Below are positions 1-7,161 of a stretch of 17,291 nucleotides of DNA, piece after piece; within the stretch, counting starts at the first letter, position 1, and every line of letters begins with the position of its first letter. The DNA is from JAICLL01 sp035252155. GTDB taxonomy: Bacteria > Planctomycetota > Planctomycetia > Pirellulales > JAICIG01. Under the pieces are notes generated by a model that was not told where the DNA came from, made no database searches, and was given only the letters and a program-made list of their open reading frames with translations. Position numbers and translations under genes: made by a program. The stretch covers positions 1 to 17,291 of the forward strand of contig DATFDL010000426.1 of assembly GCA_035252155.1 (NCBI GenBank), written 5' to 3'.

Positions 1-141
1 CGATGTCGCTCCCGCACGGCGTCCGCCGCGGCGAATTTGTCGCTACTACGATTCCACGCCACCTGCGCCGCGGCGGATGCCGTGGCACCCTGACGACGCG
101 CCCAGCCGATTTGAATGTCACAACCAACAATTTTGCGGCAG
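1..141. other. Unresolved left edge
   Basis: Several frames are open across this stretch on both strands and none could be assigned. On the minus strand a GTG at 145 overlaps the stop of the small gene at 142-387 in a GTGA arrangement and stays open to the window edge. Its 48 residues are rich in Arg and Pro and not convincing. A second minus frame gives a more protein-like composition but has no ordinary start codon. I see no motif, RNA gene or repeat. It may hold the start of a downstream minus-strand gene cut by the window. Confidence 0.2.
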
Positions 142-387
142 TCACGCGCACGTCAGCTTGTGGGGATGCTGATCGACCGCCTGGCGCAAGGCGAGCAGCC
201 CCGCGCGGTCGGGCATCTCCCGCAGCAACTGCAGCAAATCGTCGGGGCACATGCCCCACACCGCTTCGGCCGCATCCATGCGCACCATCACCTTGCCGTC
301 GGGCTGCGTATCGAATCGCAATTCATAACCCGCCGGTCCAACCACGCGCCTCAGCTCGGCGCCAATCTGTTCGTTCAGTTCCGTCAT
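142..387 (-). CDS. Small hypothetical protein, 81 aa
   Basis: I do not recognise this protein. It reads MTELNEQIGAELRR at the start and ends in a TGA stop at 142. It is a small soluble mixed alpha/beta protein without a membrane segment or signal peptide, with a middle part (VMVRMDAAEAVWG) that could be a beta strand followed by a helix. The start at 387 is chosen because GAGGAG lies about 9 nt upstream, whereas an ATG 33 nt further upstream lacks such a site and would add a basic tail. It is divergent from gnd, so the 182 nt between them must hold both promoters. Function unknown; that it is a real gene is supported by the ribosome binding site and even composition. Confidence 0.55.
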   Translation of the reverse strand: MTELNEQIGAELRRVVGPAGYELRFDTQPDGKVMVRMDAAEAVWGMCPDDLLQLLREMPDRAGLLALRQAVDQHPHKLTCA

Positions 388-569
388 CGGGCGATCTCCT
401 CGTACGAATCGTGCAAGCAAACTGCCGCTTGTCTTGCAAGCGGCATACCAAGCGGCCCTGCAACTTCCTTACTTTTGCGCCAGGCGGCTTGCGTTCGTGG
501 TCCATCTGGGCAAAAATCCGGCATCCGAAAAGCTTCGCGTCCCTCTTTCTCTGAAAGGAGCAGCCGGCG
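388..569. promoter_or_regulatory. Divergent intergenic region upstream of gnd
   Basis: This 182-nt gap separates the small minus-strand gene from gnd and must carry promoters for both. I could not identify convincing -35/-10 hexamers. It contains a perfect hairpin at 423-445 and ends in a strong gnd Shine-Dalgarno sequence (AAAGGAG at 554-560, 9 nt before the ATG). Confidence 0.4.
423..445. repeat. Perfect 9-bp stem-loop upstream of gnd
   Basis: TGCCGCTTG at 423-431 pairs perfectly with CAAGCGGCA at 437-445 across a 5-nt loop. There is no T-run on either side, so it is not a typical intrinsic terminator. It lies about 125 nt before the gnd start and could be an operator or a hairpin in the 5' leader. 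Role unknown. Confidence 0.45.
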
Positions 570-1973
570 ATGGACATTGCAATGGTGGGCCTGGGCGTCA
601 TGGGTCGCAATTTGGTGCTCAATATGGCGGATCATGGTTTCGCCGTGACCGGCTACGACCGCGACGCCAGCAAAGTTGAGGCCCTGCGCAAAGAGGGCCA
701 GGGCAAAAAGGTCGAAGCCGTGGGCGACGCCAATGAGCTGGTCGCCAAGCTTAAAAAGCCTCGGTCGGTGATGATGCTGGTGCCTGCCGGCGCCCCGGTC
801 GATTCGGTCATCCGCGACCTGTTGCCGCGCCTGCAGCCGGGCGACCTGATCGTCGACGGTGGCAACTCGCACTTCACCGACACCGATTTGCGCACTAAGG
901 CGGTGGCTGAGAAGAAGATCGAGTTCATCGGCGTCGGCATTTCGGGCGGCGAGCGCGGGGCGCGGTTCGGACCGAGCATGATGCCCGGCGGCTCGAAACA
1001 AGCCTACGAACGTGTGCGGCCCATCTTCGAGGCCTGCGCGGCCAAGGTGCAGGGCGAACCGTGCGTCACCTATCTAGGCAGCGGCTCGGCCGGGCACTAT
1101 GTGAAGATGGTCCACAACGGCATCGAGTATGGCCTGATGCAGTTGATCTCGGAGACCTATGCCCTGATGAAGCAGGGGCTGGGCCTCAACGACGACGAAC
1201 TGCACGATGTCTACGCTGAGTGGAATGCGGGCGAGCTGAGCTCATTTCTCATCGAGATCACCGCCGACATCTTCAAGCAGGTCGACGACAAGACCGGCAA
1301 GCGGCTGGTCGATGTCATTCTCGACCAGGCGAAGCAAAAGGGCACGGGCATGTGGACCTCGCAAGACGCCATGTCGCTGCAAGTGCCCACGCCCACGATC
1401 GACATTGCCGTTTCGATGCGAGATCTTTCGTCGGTCAAATCCGAACGGACGGCGGCCAGCCGCGTGCTCAGCGGCCCGTCGCACACGCTCAAGCGCGATC
1501 GCAAAGCATTTCTGGACCACTTGCGAAATGCTTTTTATGCCTCGATGATCATCACCTACGCCCAGGGCATGGCGCAATTGCGCAAGGCGTCGCAAACCTA
1601 TAATTACGGCCTGAACCCCGAAGCGGTGGCCCGCATCTGGCGGGGCGGCTGCATCATTCGCGCGGCGCTGTTGGAAGACATTCGCGCGGCGTATCAGGCC
1701 CATCCCGATTTGCCGAATTTGCTGGTTGACAAACATCTGGGCGAAGAAGTGATGAAGCGACAAGCCGATCTGCGTTCGGTGGTATACGCCGCCTCCGAGA
1801 CGGGCATTCCCGCGCCCGGCTTCATGGTGTCGTTGGGTTACTTCGACGGCTATCATAGCGAGTGGTTGCCGGCCAACCTGATTCAGGCCCAGCGCGACTG
1901 CTTCGGCGCCCACACGTATGAACGCGTCGATGAGAAGGGAACGTTCCACACCGAGTGGAAGTCGAGCGAGTAG
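570..1973 (+). CDS. gnd: 6-phosphogluconate dehydrogenase, decarboxylating
   Basis: This cytoplasmic enzyme oxidatively decarboxylates 6-phosphogluconate to ribulose 5-phosphate with NADP (or NAD), the third step of the oxidative pentose phosphate pathway. The N-terminal Rossmann motif GLGVMGRNLVLNMA is at residues 8-21. The family signature GISGGERGARFGPSMMPGG follows near residue 128, and the catalytic-lysine segment GHYVKMVHNGIEYG is near residue 177. The all-helical C-terminal domain is complete. At 467 aa it matches the usual 465-485 aa of the long-chain family. The start is supported by AAAGGAG 9 nt upstream. It is the first gene of a gnd-zwf-glk set on the plus strand. NAD versus NADP preference cannot be decided from what I can see. 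Confidence 0.97.
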   Translation: MDIAMVGLGVMGRNLVLNMADHGFAVTGYDRDASKVEALRKEGQGKKVEAVGDANELVAKLKKPRSVMMLVPAGAPVDSVIRDLLPRLQPGDLIVDGGNSHFTDTDLRTKAVAEKKIEFIGVGISGGERGARFGPSMMPGGSKQAYERVRPIFEACAAKVQGEPCVTYLGSGSAGHYVKMVHNGIEYGLMQLISETYALMKQGLGLNDDELHDVYAEWNAGELSSFLIEITADIFKQVDDKTGKRLVDVILDQAKQKGTGMWTSQDAMSLQVPTPTIDIAVSMRDLSSVKSERTAASRVLSGPSHTLKRDRKAFLDHLRNAFYASMIITYAQGMAQLRKASQTYNYGLNPEAVARIWRGGCIIRAALLEDIRAAYQAHPDLPNLLVDKHLGEEVMKRQADLRSVVYAASETGIPAPGFMVSLGYFDGYHSEWLPANLIQAQRDCFGAHTYERVDEKGTFHTEWKSSE

Positions 1974-1984
1974 AAAGCGAGCCG

Positions 1985-2142
1985 GAGGGTTCAGGGTTCA
2001 GGGTTCAGCATTTTTGTGACCGCTGAATCGCTTGTGCTGAGCGAAAAGGCTGGAACGAAGATCGCCGGCTCACACACCTTAAGCATTCGCGCGCACCGAT
2101 AAACCTCGAACGAAAGTGCTGAACCCTGAACCCTGAACCCTC
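1985..2142. repeat. Long inverted repeat of GGGTTCA heptamers
   Basis: The left arm at 1987-2010 consists of three GGGTTCA heptamers followed by GCA. The right arm at 2117-2140 is its exact reverse complement, and pairing continues one further step each way to 1985 and 2142, giving a 26-bp perfect stem. Towards the inside, pairing continues for about six more positions (2011-2016 with 2111-2116) if G-T pairs are allowed. The arms enclose about 106 nt with no open frame I can recognise. It fills most of the gnd-zwf gap, so it would be transcribed and could fold into a long stem. It looks like a small non-coding inverted-repeat element (MITE- or REP-like). No transposase is present, and no target duplication could be defined. 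Confidence 0.8.
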
Positions 2143-2164
2143 TGAACAACCTGAACCCGTCCCA

Positions 2165-3745
2165 ATGCCTACCAGCGACAAGAAAATCGTTCCCGCCGCC
2201 AGCCACGCCGCCCCGCCGCCGTGCGCCATGGTCATCTTTGGCGCTAGCGGCGATCTGACCAAGCGCAAGCTGCTGCCAGCGCTCTATAACATCGCCACCA
2301 GCAAGCTGCTGCCCGAAAAGTTTGCCGTCGTGGGCTTTGCCTTCGACGAGATGGACACCGACCAGTTCCGCGACACGCTCACCAAGGAGATCAAGGAGTT
2401 CGCCGGCGAGTCGATCGATCCGAAGCGTTGGAACGAGCTGTTCGCCAAGCGGCTGTATTACGTGAAGGGCGACTTCACCGACGCCAAGTCGTATGCGACG
2501 CTGGCCAAGACGCTGGCCCAGGTCGATGAGGAATGCGGCACCGCCGGCAACTATCTGTTCTATCTGGCCACGCCACCCTCGTTCTTTGGCAAGATCGTCG
2601 AGCAGCTTGGCAAGGCCGAACTGACCAATGAAGATAAACCCGCGGACGGCAAAGGCAAAGACGGCAAAAAGAGCAGCGGCGCGCGGGCCGGCTGGCGGCG
2701 GGTGATCATCGAAAAACCCTTCGGCCACGACGTCGAGTCGGCCAAGGCCCTCAACCGTGAAATCACCAAGGTGCTGCGCGAAGACCAGATCTACCGCATC
2801 GACCATTATCTGGGCAAAGACACCGTGCAAAACATCATGGTGTTTCGCTTTGCCAACGGGCTGTTCGAGCCGACCTGGAACCGCCGTTACGTCGATCACG
2901 TGCAGATCACCGTGGCCGAAACCGTGGGCGTCGAGCACCGCGGTCTGTATTACGACAAGGCCGGCGCGCTGCGCGATATGGTGGCTAACCACATCTCGCA
3001 GCTTCTGGCCCTGATCTGCATGGAATCGCCCATTTCGTTCGATGCCGAGGCCGTGCGCGACGAAAAGGCCAAGGTGCTGCGGGCCATCCATCCGCTCAGC
3101 GAAGAAGATGTGCTGCGGCACGCGGTGCGCGGGCAATACTCGGCCGGCACGGTGCAAGGCAAACACGTGCCCGCCTATCGCGGCTCGCCCAATGTGCCCG
3201 AAGACTCGAACACCGAGACCTTTGTCGCTCTGAAAATGACGGTCGACAATTGGCGTTGGGCGGGCGTGCCGTTTTATCTGCGGACCGGCAAATGCCTGCC
3301 GACGCGAGTCACGGAGATCGCCATTCAATTCAAGCAGGTGCCGCTGATCTTGTTTCGCGAAACTCCGGTCGAGTCGCTCTCGCCCAACCAGTTGATCTTG
3401 CAGATCCAGCCCGACGAAGGCATCTCGCTGCGGTTCGAGGCCAAGACGCCTGGCTTCGGCATCGAGACCGCGCCGGTGACGATGGAGTTTCATTACGAGC
3501 AGGCCTTTGGCACCACGCCGATCACCGGGTACGAGACACTCTTGTACGGGGCGATGCAGGGCGACGCCACGCTTTTCCTTCGGGCGGATTTCGTCGAGAT
3601 GGCCTGGACGTTTTTGCAACCGATTCTCGACATTTGGGGCACGCTGCCCGCCCGAAAGTTTCCCAACTATGCCGCCGGCACTTGGGGACCGGCCGGCGCC
3701 GACGACCTGATGGCCGCCGACGGACGACAGTGGAGGAACCCGTGA
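2165..3745 (+). CDS. zwf: Glucose-6-phosphate 1-dehydrogenase
   Basis: The enzyme oxidises glucose 6-phosphate to 6-phosphogluconolactone with reduction of NADP (or NAD), the entry step of the oxidative pentose phosphate pathway. The coenzyme motif FGASGDLTKRKLLPAL is at about residues 24-40, EKPFGHD near 183, and the active-site signature RIDHYLGKDTVQN near 211. The C-terminal domain with WAGVPFYLRTGKCL is complete. Length is 526 aa; bacterial homologues are usually about 480-515. Part of the excess is a Lys/Gly/Asp-rich insertion of about 25 residues (about 152-178) just before EKPFG. No Shine-Dalgarno sequence precedes the ATG at 2165; the inverted repeat ends about 22 nt before it. An internal ATG at 2228 directly before the coenzyme motif is an alternative start, also without a clear site. 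The stop abuts glk with no gap. Confidence 0.97.
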   Translation: MPTSDKKIVPAASHAAPPPCAMVIFGASGDLTKRKLLPALYNIATSKLLPEKFAVVGFAFDEMDTDQFRDTLTKEIKEFAGESIDPKRWNELFAKRLYYVKGDFTDAKSYATLAKTLAQVDEECGTAGNYLFYLATPPSFFGKIVEQLGKAELTNEDKPADGKGKDGKKSSGARAGWRRVIIEKPFGHDVESAKALNREITKVLREDQIYRIDHYLGKDTVQNIMVFRFANGLFEPTWNRRYVDHVQITVAETVGVEHRGLYYDKAGALRDMVANHISQLLALICMESPISFDAEAVRDEKAKVLRAIHPLSEEDVLRHAVRGQYSAGTVQGKHVPAYRGSPNVPEDSNTETFVALKMTVDNWRWAGVPFYLRTGKCLPTRVTEIAIQFKQVPLILFRETPVESLSPNQLILQIQPDEGISLRFEAKTPGFGIETAPVTMEFHYEQAFGTTPITGYETLLYGAMQGDATLFLRADFVEMAWTFLQPILDIWGTLPARKFPNYAAGTWGPAGADDLMAADGRQWRNP

Positions 3746-4762
3746 ATGATTTTGGCGGGCGACGTCGGCGGCACCAAAACCAATCTGGGCTTTTTTGAAG
3801 TCACGCGAGCGGGCGAGCAAATCGGCCTGACTTCGATCGTCGAACAGACTTACCCCAGTCGCGAGCACGCCAGTCTCGACCAGATCGCGCTGCGGTTCAT
3901 CGCCGATCACAAACTGACGATTTCGATCGCGTGTTTTGGCGTCGCCGGGCCGGTGCAAAACGGACGAAGCCACGCTACCAACCTGCCGTGGCTCATCGAC
4001 GGCAAGCAGCTTGCCGCCGAGTTAAAAGTGAGCGACGCCTTGGTGATCAACGATCTGGAGGCGACGGCCTTTGGCGTGGCCGCGCTGGGCAGCAACGACT
4101 TTGCCGTGCTCAACGCCGGCGCGGCCGCGGCGGGCATCGCGGCCGAGGGAAACGCGGCCGTGATCGCCGCCGGCACCGGACTGGGCGAAGCCGGGCTCTA
4201 TTGGGACGGGCGGCATCATCGACCGTTCGCCTGCGAAGGGGGCCATGCCGATTTTTCTCCACGCAACCAGTTGGAAATCGATTTGGTCGCCTGGCTGATT
4301 GACGAGTTCGGCCATGCCTCGTGGGAGCGCGTCTTGTCGGGGCCGGGGCTGCACAATCTCTATAAGTTCCTTGGCAAGGCCAGGCCCGGCGCACCGTCGC
4401 CCGCGGTGGCCCAAGAGATTGCCCGTGGGGATCCGGCCGCAGTCATTTCGGAGGCGGCCCAGGCCGGCCGCTGCCCGACGTGCCAGGAGGCGCTCGCCTG
4501 GTTCGTGACGCTCTACGGCGCCGAGGCGGGCAATCTGGCGCTAAAGATCATGGCCACCGGCGGCGTGTACCTCGGCGGCGGCATCGCGCCCAAGAATCTT
4601 GGCCCGCTGAAGCAAGGCGACTTCGTCAAGTCGTTTGTCGCCAAGGGGCGGCTGCGCGAAGTGCTGGAGCAGATTCCCGTGCGGGTGATTCTCACGCCCA
4701 AAGCCGCCTTACTCGGCGCCGCCCGTTGCGCGGCGATCCATCAAATGGAGCATGGCCCGTGA
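3746..4762 (+). CDS. glk: Glucokinase
   Basis: This 338-aa cytoplasmic kinase phosphorylates glucose to glucose 6-phosphate with ATP, supplying the substrate of zwf directly upstream. The N-terminal phosphate-binding motif GDVGGTKTNLG is at residues 5-15. The segment NDLEATAFG (about 94-102), GTGLGEAGL (about 142-150) and the sugar-binding EGGHADFSPRN (about 163-173) are those of the E. coli-type bacterial glucokinase family rather than the ROK family. The ATG immediately follows the zwf TGA (TGAATG), with TGGAGGAA inside the end of zwf as ribosome binding site, so translation is probably coupled. The final 22 nt overlap the 3' end of the convergent methyltransferase gene. Confidence 0.95.
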   Translation: MILAGDVGGTKTNLGFFEVTRAGEQIGLTSIVEQTYPSREHASLDQIALRFIADHKLTISIACFGVAGPVQNGRSHATNLPWLIDGKQLAAELKVSDALVINDLEATAFGVAALGSNDFAVLNAGAAAAGIAAEGNAAVIAAGTGLGEAGLYWDGRHHRPFACEGGHADFSPRNQLEIDLVAWLIDEFGHASWERVLSGPGLHNLYKFLGKARPGAPSPAVAQEIARGDPAAVISEAAQAGRCPTCQEALAWFVTLYGAEAGNLALKIMATGGVYLGGGIAPKNLGPLKQGDFVKSFVAKGRLREVLEQIPVRVILTPKAALLGAARCAAIHQMEHGP

Positions 4763-5544
4763 GGCTTGATGGCGCGCGTGGCCAAGAAACTATCGATGTA
4801 ACGCGACAGCAGATCGCCCTCGGCGTCATCGAAATGATCTTCGTACATGGCGGTGAGCACAAAACCCGCGTCGCGTTGCCCGCCGATCTGGTCGGCGAGC
4901 GTATGGCCGAATTCAACGGGCTGAACGCGATCAAGGTAGAGCCGCCGCAGTGTGGCATCGTCGAGGTCCGTAAGGTCCGAATAGGGAATCCGGTGGCGCA
5001 CCTCCAAGCTGCCGTTCTGCATTCGCTCGTCGTCGAAGAGATATCGAATCGGATTGGTAAAACCCGCCAGCAAGACGCCGCCGGGGCACAACACGCGAAA
5101 GCATTCTCGCCACACCGGCCGCACGTCGGGCACGAAGCAGTTTGAGATCGGATGCACGATCAAATCGAACGTCTCGTCGCGAAACATCGAAAGATCGCCC
5201 ATATCGCCTTCGAAGGTTTCGATGGCCAGTCCTTCGCGCCCGGCGACCAGCCGATCTTGCTCGAGCTGCCGAGGCGAATTGTCGAACACGGTCACCACGG
5301 CGCCCGCCGCCGCCAGGAGCGGCCCCTGCTGGCCGCCGCCCGACGCCAGGCAGAGCGTTCGCGCTCGTTGCAGGGCCGGAAACCAACTGATCGGCACGGG
5401 TTTGGTCGGCGTCAACAAGATGCGAAGCTGGCCGCGACGCGCCTGTACGATGGCGTCACTGCCGACCGGTGCCGTCCAGCGATCGTGGTGGTCCACCTTT
5501 TGATTCCACGCCGAGCGATTGTGAGAACGGGGATCCATGACCAT
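4741..5544 (-). CDS. Class I SAM-dependent methyltransferase
   Basis: A 267-aa soluble methyltransferase of unknown substrate. The SAM-binding motif I is CLASGGGQQGPLLAAAGA at about residues 65-82, followed by the acidic strand end VFDNSP (about 87-91), GDMGDLSMF (about 113-121) and FDLIVHPISNCFVPD (about 126-140). The N-terminal RSAWNQKVDHHDRW and LTPTKPVPISWFP are features I recall from a widespread bacterial family with no known function. The first ATG (5544) is used; a second in-frame ATG lies at 5538. AAGAAGGA sits about 13 nt upstream, inside the end of the preceding gene. That gene stops only 9 nt before, which suggests translational coupling. It is the last gene of the long minus-strand series. 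Confidence 0.85.
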   Translation of the reverse strand: MVMDPRSHNRSAWNQKVDHHDRWTAPVGSDAIVQARRGQLRILLTPTKPVPISWFPALQRARTLCLASGGGQQGPLLAAAGAVVTVFDNSPRQLEQDRLVAGREGLAIETFEGDMGDLSMFRDETFDLIVHPISNCFVPDVRPVWRECFRVLCPGGVLLAGFTNPIRYLFDDERMQNGSLEVRHRIPYSDLTDLDDATLRRLYLDRVQPVEFGHTLADQIGGQRDAGFVLTAMYEDHFDDAEGDLLSRYIDSFLATRAIKPHGPCSI

Positions 5545-5553
5545 CGATAATCA

Positions 5554-6171
5554 CTATTCCTTCTTAATCCAGAGCAACACTCCATCCGTGGGTTCCGGAT
5601 TACTGGTTGAGCTATTGGGCGACACTCTTTTAAAGCTCCGCACGCGCAACAAAGTAAACGGTTGGTCGGGGTCGTACACTTCCGCGGCGCCACTACCCGC
5701 TTGTGCCGTTTCCCAACCAGGATTGTCGACCAACCAAGCGGCGTGCTCATCGGCGATGCCAAAGCTCGATGACGATTGCGGTCCGGCGACGGTGATCTGC
5801 CATTGGCCGTTTCGGTCGCGGCGAATAGCCGCGGTCAACAAATATTCCCCTGGCTGAAGCGGTCCCGAACTGCCGAAATGTTCCGGAAAACCGTTCTGCG
5901 GAACGTCCTGGGCCGATTCGCACAACCGCAGCGAGTGCCCTTCGGGCATGTAGATCCGCCAGCGCCAGAGCATGTCTTCATAGGTGGGCACCGCGATAAT
6001 ATTGATCTTTTTGGGATCGGTCACTTCCAGTCGGCCGAGTTCCTTTCGCAATTGCGAATTCTCCTCGCGCAACTGGCCAAGCTGCCAGGCGGTGAAAAAA
6101 TTCGAGGCCACCAGGGTCGCGGTGATTAGCACCACGAGAAATGTGCGCAAAGAGAAGCGGAGGCGGGGCAT
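5554..6171 (-). CDS. Membrane-anchored hypothetical protein, planctomycete type
   Basis: A 205-aa protein with a single N-terminal membrane helix (about residues 8-29, LRTFLVVLITATLVASNFF). A short coiled coil follows (about 31-49, LGQLREENSQLRKELGRLE), then a soluble domain of about 150 residues rich in beta strands. The opening MPRLRFSLRTFLVV is a start pattern I associate with many planctomycete membrane proteins. The soluble domain contains LLTAAIRRDRNGQWQITVAGP and probably lies outside the cytoplasmic membrane; its function is not recognised. No clear ribosome binding site precedes the ATG. It lies 53 nt after the GNAT fragment and 9 nt before the methyltransferase. Confidence 0.75.
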   Translation of the reverse strand: MPRLRFSLRTFLVVLITATLVASNFFTAWQLGQLREENSQLRKELGRLEVTDPKKINIIAVPTYEDMLWRWRIYMPEGHSLRLCESAQDVPQNGFPEHFGSSGPLQPGEYLLTAAIRRDRNGQWQITVAGPQSSSSFGIADEHAAWLVDNPGWETAQAGSGAAEVYDPDQPFTLLRVRSFKRVSPNSSTSNPEPTDGVLLWIKKE

Positions 6172-6224
6172 GGATTCAACCGAAACGCTTTAAACTTCCT
6201 CGTGGCCCCATGCGATTACTCCGA

Positions 6225-6584
6225 TTATCTTTCGTCCGGGTTCGCCGTTTCTTGGGATACCCCGCCATTACTCTCCTCGTGCCCAAACCTTGAAAACTCG
6301 GGATGATACCGCAGCAGCGCTCCATCAAATACCTCGGGCGGACCGCGTAGCCAGGCGATCTGAAACACGCCGTCGCCGCCGCCGAACTCGCACTCAATGC
6401 CAAACCGCGCAGCGCCCTCAAAACCAAAGCGGTTGTAATACCCAGGGTAACCGAATACGCAAACCAACGGATCGCCGCGCTCGCGCAGCAACGCCATACC
6501 CTCGCGAACAAGCAGCGTGCCAATCCTTCGGCCTTGGAATTTCGGCAGGACGGCCAGCGGCGCCAGCAGCGCTCCATCGCGCAC
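6225..6584 (-). pseudogene. GNAT acetyltransferase, N-terminally truncated
   Basis: The reading frame encodes the C-terminal two thirds of a GNAT N-acetyltransferase. It shows LAPLAVLPKFQGRRIGTLLVREG (strand 4, the acetyl-CoA loop QGRRIG and helix 3), then VCVFGYPGYYNRFGFEGAARFG and YHPEF. This order matches the YhbS-like branch, where proteins are about 165-180 aa. Here only about 119 residues remain from a possible GTG at 6584, so the first three strands and two helices are missing. Homology begins about where the toxin gene stops (6589), and upstream residues in the same frame do not look like a GNAT. It is best read as a fragment left after a rearrangement. A functional short protein started at the GTG cannot be excluded. 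Confidence 0.7.
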
Positions 6585-6588
6585 GAAA

Positions 6589-6849
6589 CTATCGAAACCG
6601 CCGCACGCGCAGCACTTCGACGGAGGCTGTTTCCGCGTTAACCCAGAACGTGATGGCCAACGGGGCGACGAACATAACGCGGCGGTCGGCATCGCGTGAC
6701 TCACTATGCTCGTAGGGATCGCTTCGCAGCAAACGATCGATCTTGTTCGCCGCTGCGGTGATTCTCTGGCGAGTCGCCGAATCGGCGCTCATCCAAATTT
6801 CGGCGAGTTCATCCGTGGCCGTGTGCTTCCATTGCAGCGAGAACTTCAC
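6589..6849 (-). CDS. RelE/ParE-family toxin
   Basis: An 86-aa small basic protein with the pattern of the RelE/ParE superfamily. It opens VKFSLQWKHTATDELAEIW, followed by two helices (ITAAANKIDRLLRSDP), a SESRDADRR turn and a beta-sheet end LAITFWVNAETASVEVLRVRR. Toxins of this superfamily either cut mRNA at the ribosome or poison gyrase; which one applies here cannot be told. The start is the GTG at 6849, which overlaps the antitoxin stop by 4 nt (GTGA). This gives the usual coupled antitoxin-then-toxin order. An ATG further upstream would lie inside the antitoxin gene in another frame and is rejected. The gene ends beside a truncated GNAT gene. Confidence 0.8.
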   Translation of the reverse strand: MKFSLQWKHTATDELAEIWMSADSATRQRITAAANKIDRLLRSDPYEHSESRDADRRVMFVAPLAITFWVNAETASVEVLRVRRFR

Positions 6850-7076
6850 AGTTGTCGTAGTCGAGCTAGGACTTCGTCCGTGGTGTAACCCGGCTCTTGT
6901 TGCCTTCGCCTCCATTCCTCTTCGCTGAGGGGCGGCTCGCTGTAGCCGGGTGGTGGCGCCACGCCGATCGGCATAAACATTCCGACGATCCGCCCCGATT
7001 CATCGTAAAGATCGAGCGGCTCGTTCAGATCGAGAAGTTTGCTGCGCAACTCGGAATCGACGGTGATTCGTGTCAT
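6846..7076 (-). CDS. Antitoxin of the RelE/ParE-type pair
   Basis: A 76-aa protein starting MTRITVDSELRSKLLDLNEP and ending YTTDEVLARLRQL. The N-terminal half resembles a small beta-rich domain (LDLYDESGRIVGMFMPI). The C-terminal half is charged with a predicted helix (LSEEEWRRRQQEPG) and a final YTTDEVLARL segment typical of toxin-wrapping tails. I recall this arrangement from planctomycete and cyanobacterial antitoxin-like proteins. No ribbon-helix-helix, HTH or AbrB motif is evident. The start at 7076 has GGGAG 8 nt upstream; a farther ATG at 7121 lacks such a site. The assignment rests on the coupling with the toxin gene and the C-terminal pattern. Confidence 0.72.
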   Translation of the reverse strand: MTRITVDSELRSKLLDLNEPLDLYDESGRIVGMFMPIGVAPPPGYSEPPLSEEEWRRRQQEPGYTTDEVLARLRQL

Positions 7077-7122
7077 CGGCCATCTCCCATGTCGGAATGC
7101 CGTCCAGGCTCGCGCGAACAAT

Positions 7123-7138
7123 CACACTGGCACACTGG
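7123..7138. repeat. Tandem CACACTGG repeat before the antitoxin
   Basis: CACACTGG occurs twice head to tail, 46 nt upstream of the antitoxin start. Repeats at such a place can be operator half-sites for an autoregulated toxin-antitoxin operon, but this could also be chance. Confidence 0.4.
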
Positions 7139-7155
7139 TTCGCTGTCTCAACATT

Positions 7156-7161
7156 ATTATA
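7156..7161 (-). promoter_or_regulatory. Possible -10 box of the toxin-antitoxin operon
   Basis: A perfect TATAAT hexamer on the minus strand lies about 80 nt upstream of the antitoxin start, within the end of the broken GNAT gene. The -35 position 17 nt upstream reads TTTATT, only a weak match. The perfect -10 in GC-rich surroundings is the only support. Confidence 0.35.

Noticed and set aside
423..445. Hairpin as an intrinsic terminator
   Set aside because: No T-run follows the stem on either strand, and it lies at the 5' side of both adjacent genes.
384..1001. A 205-codon minus-strand frame across the gnd start
   Set aside because: It is antisense to gnd and covers its ribosome binding site; composition is that of a shadow frame.
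1991..3973. A 660-codon open frame on the minus strand opposite zwf
   Set aside because: It mirrors the coding frame of zwf, whose motifs are unmistakable, runs through the inverted repeat, and its product has the Arg/Gly/His-rich composition of a reverse shadow. High GC content produces such frames.
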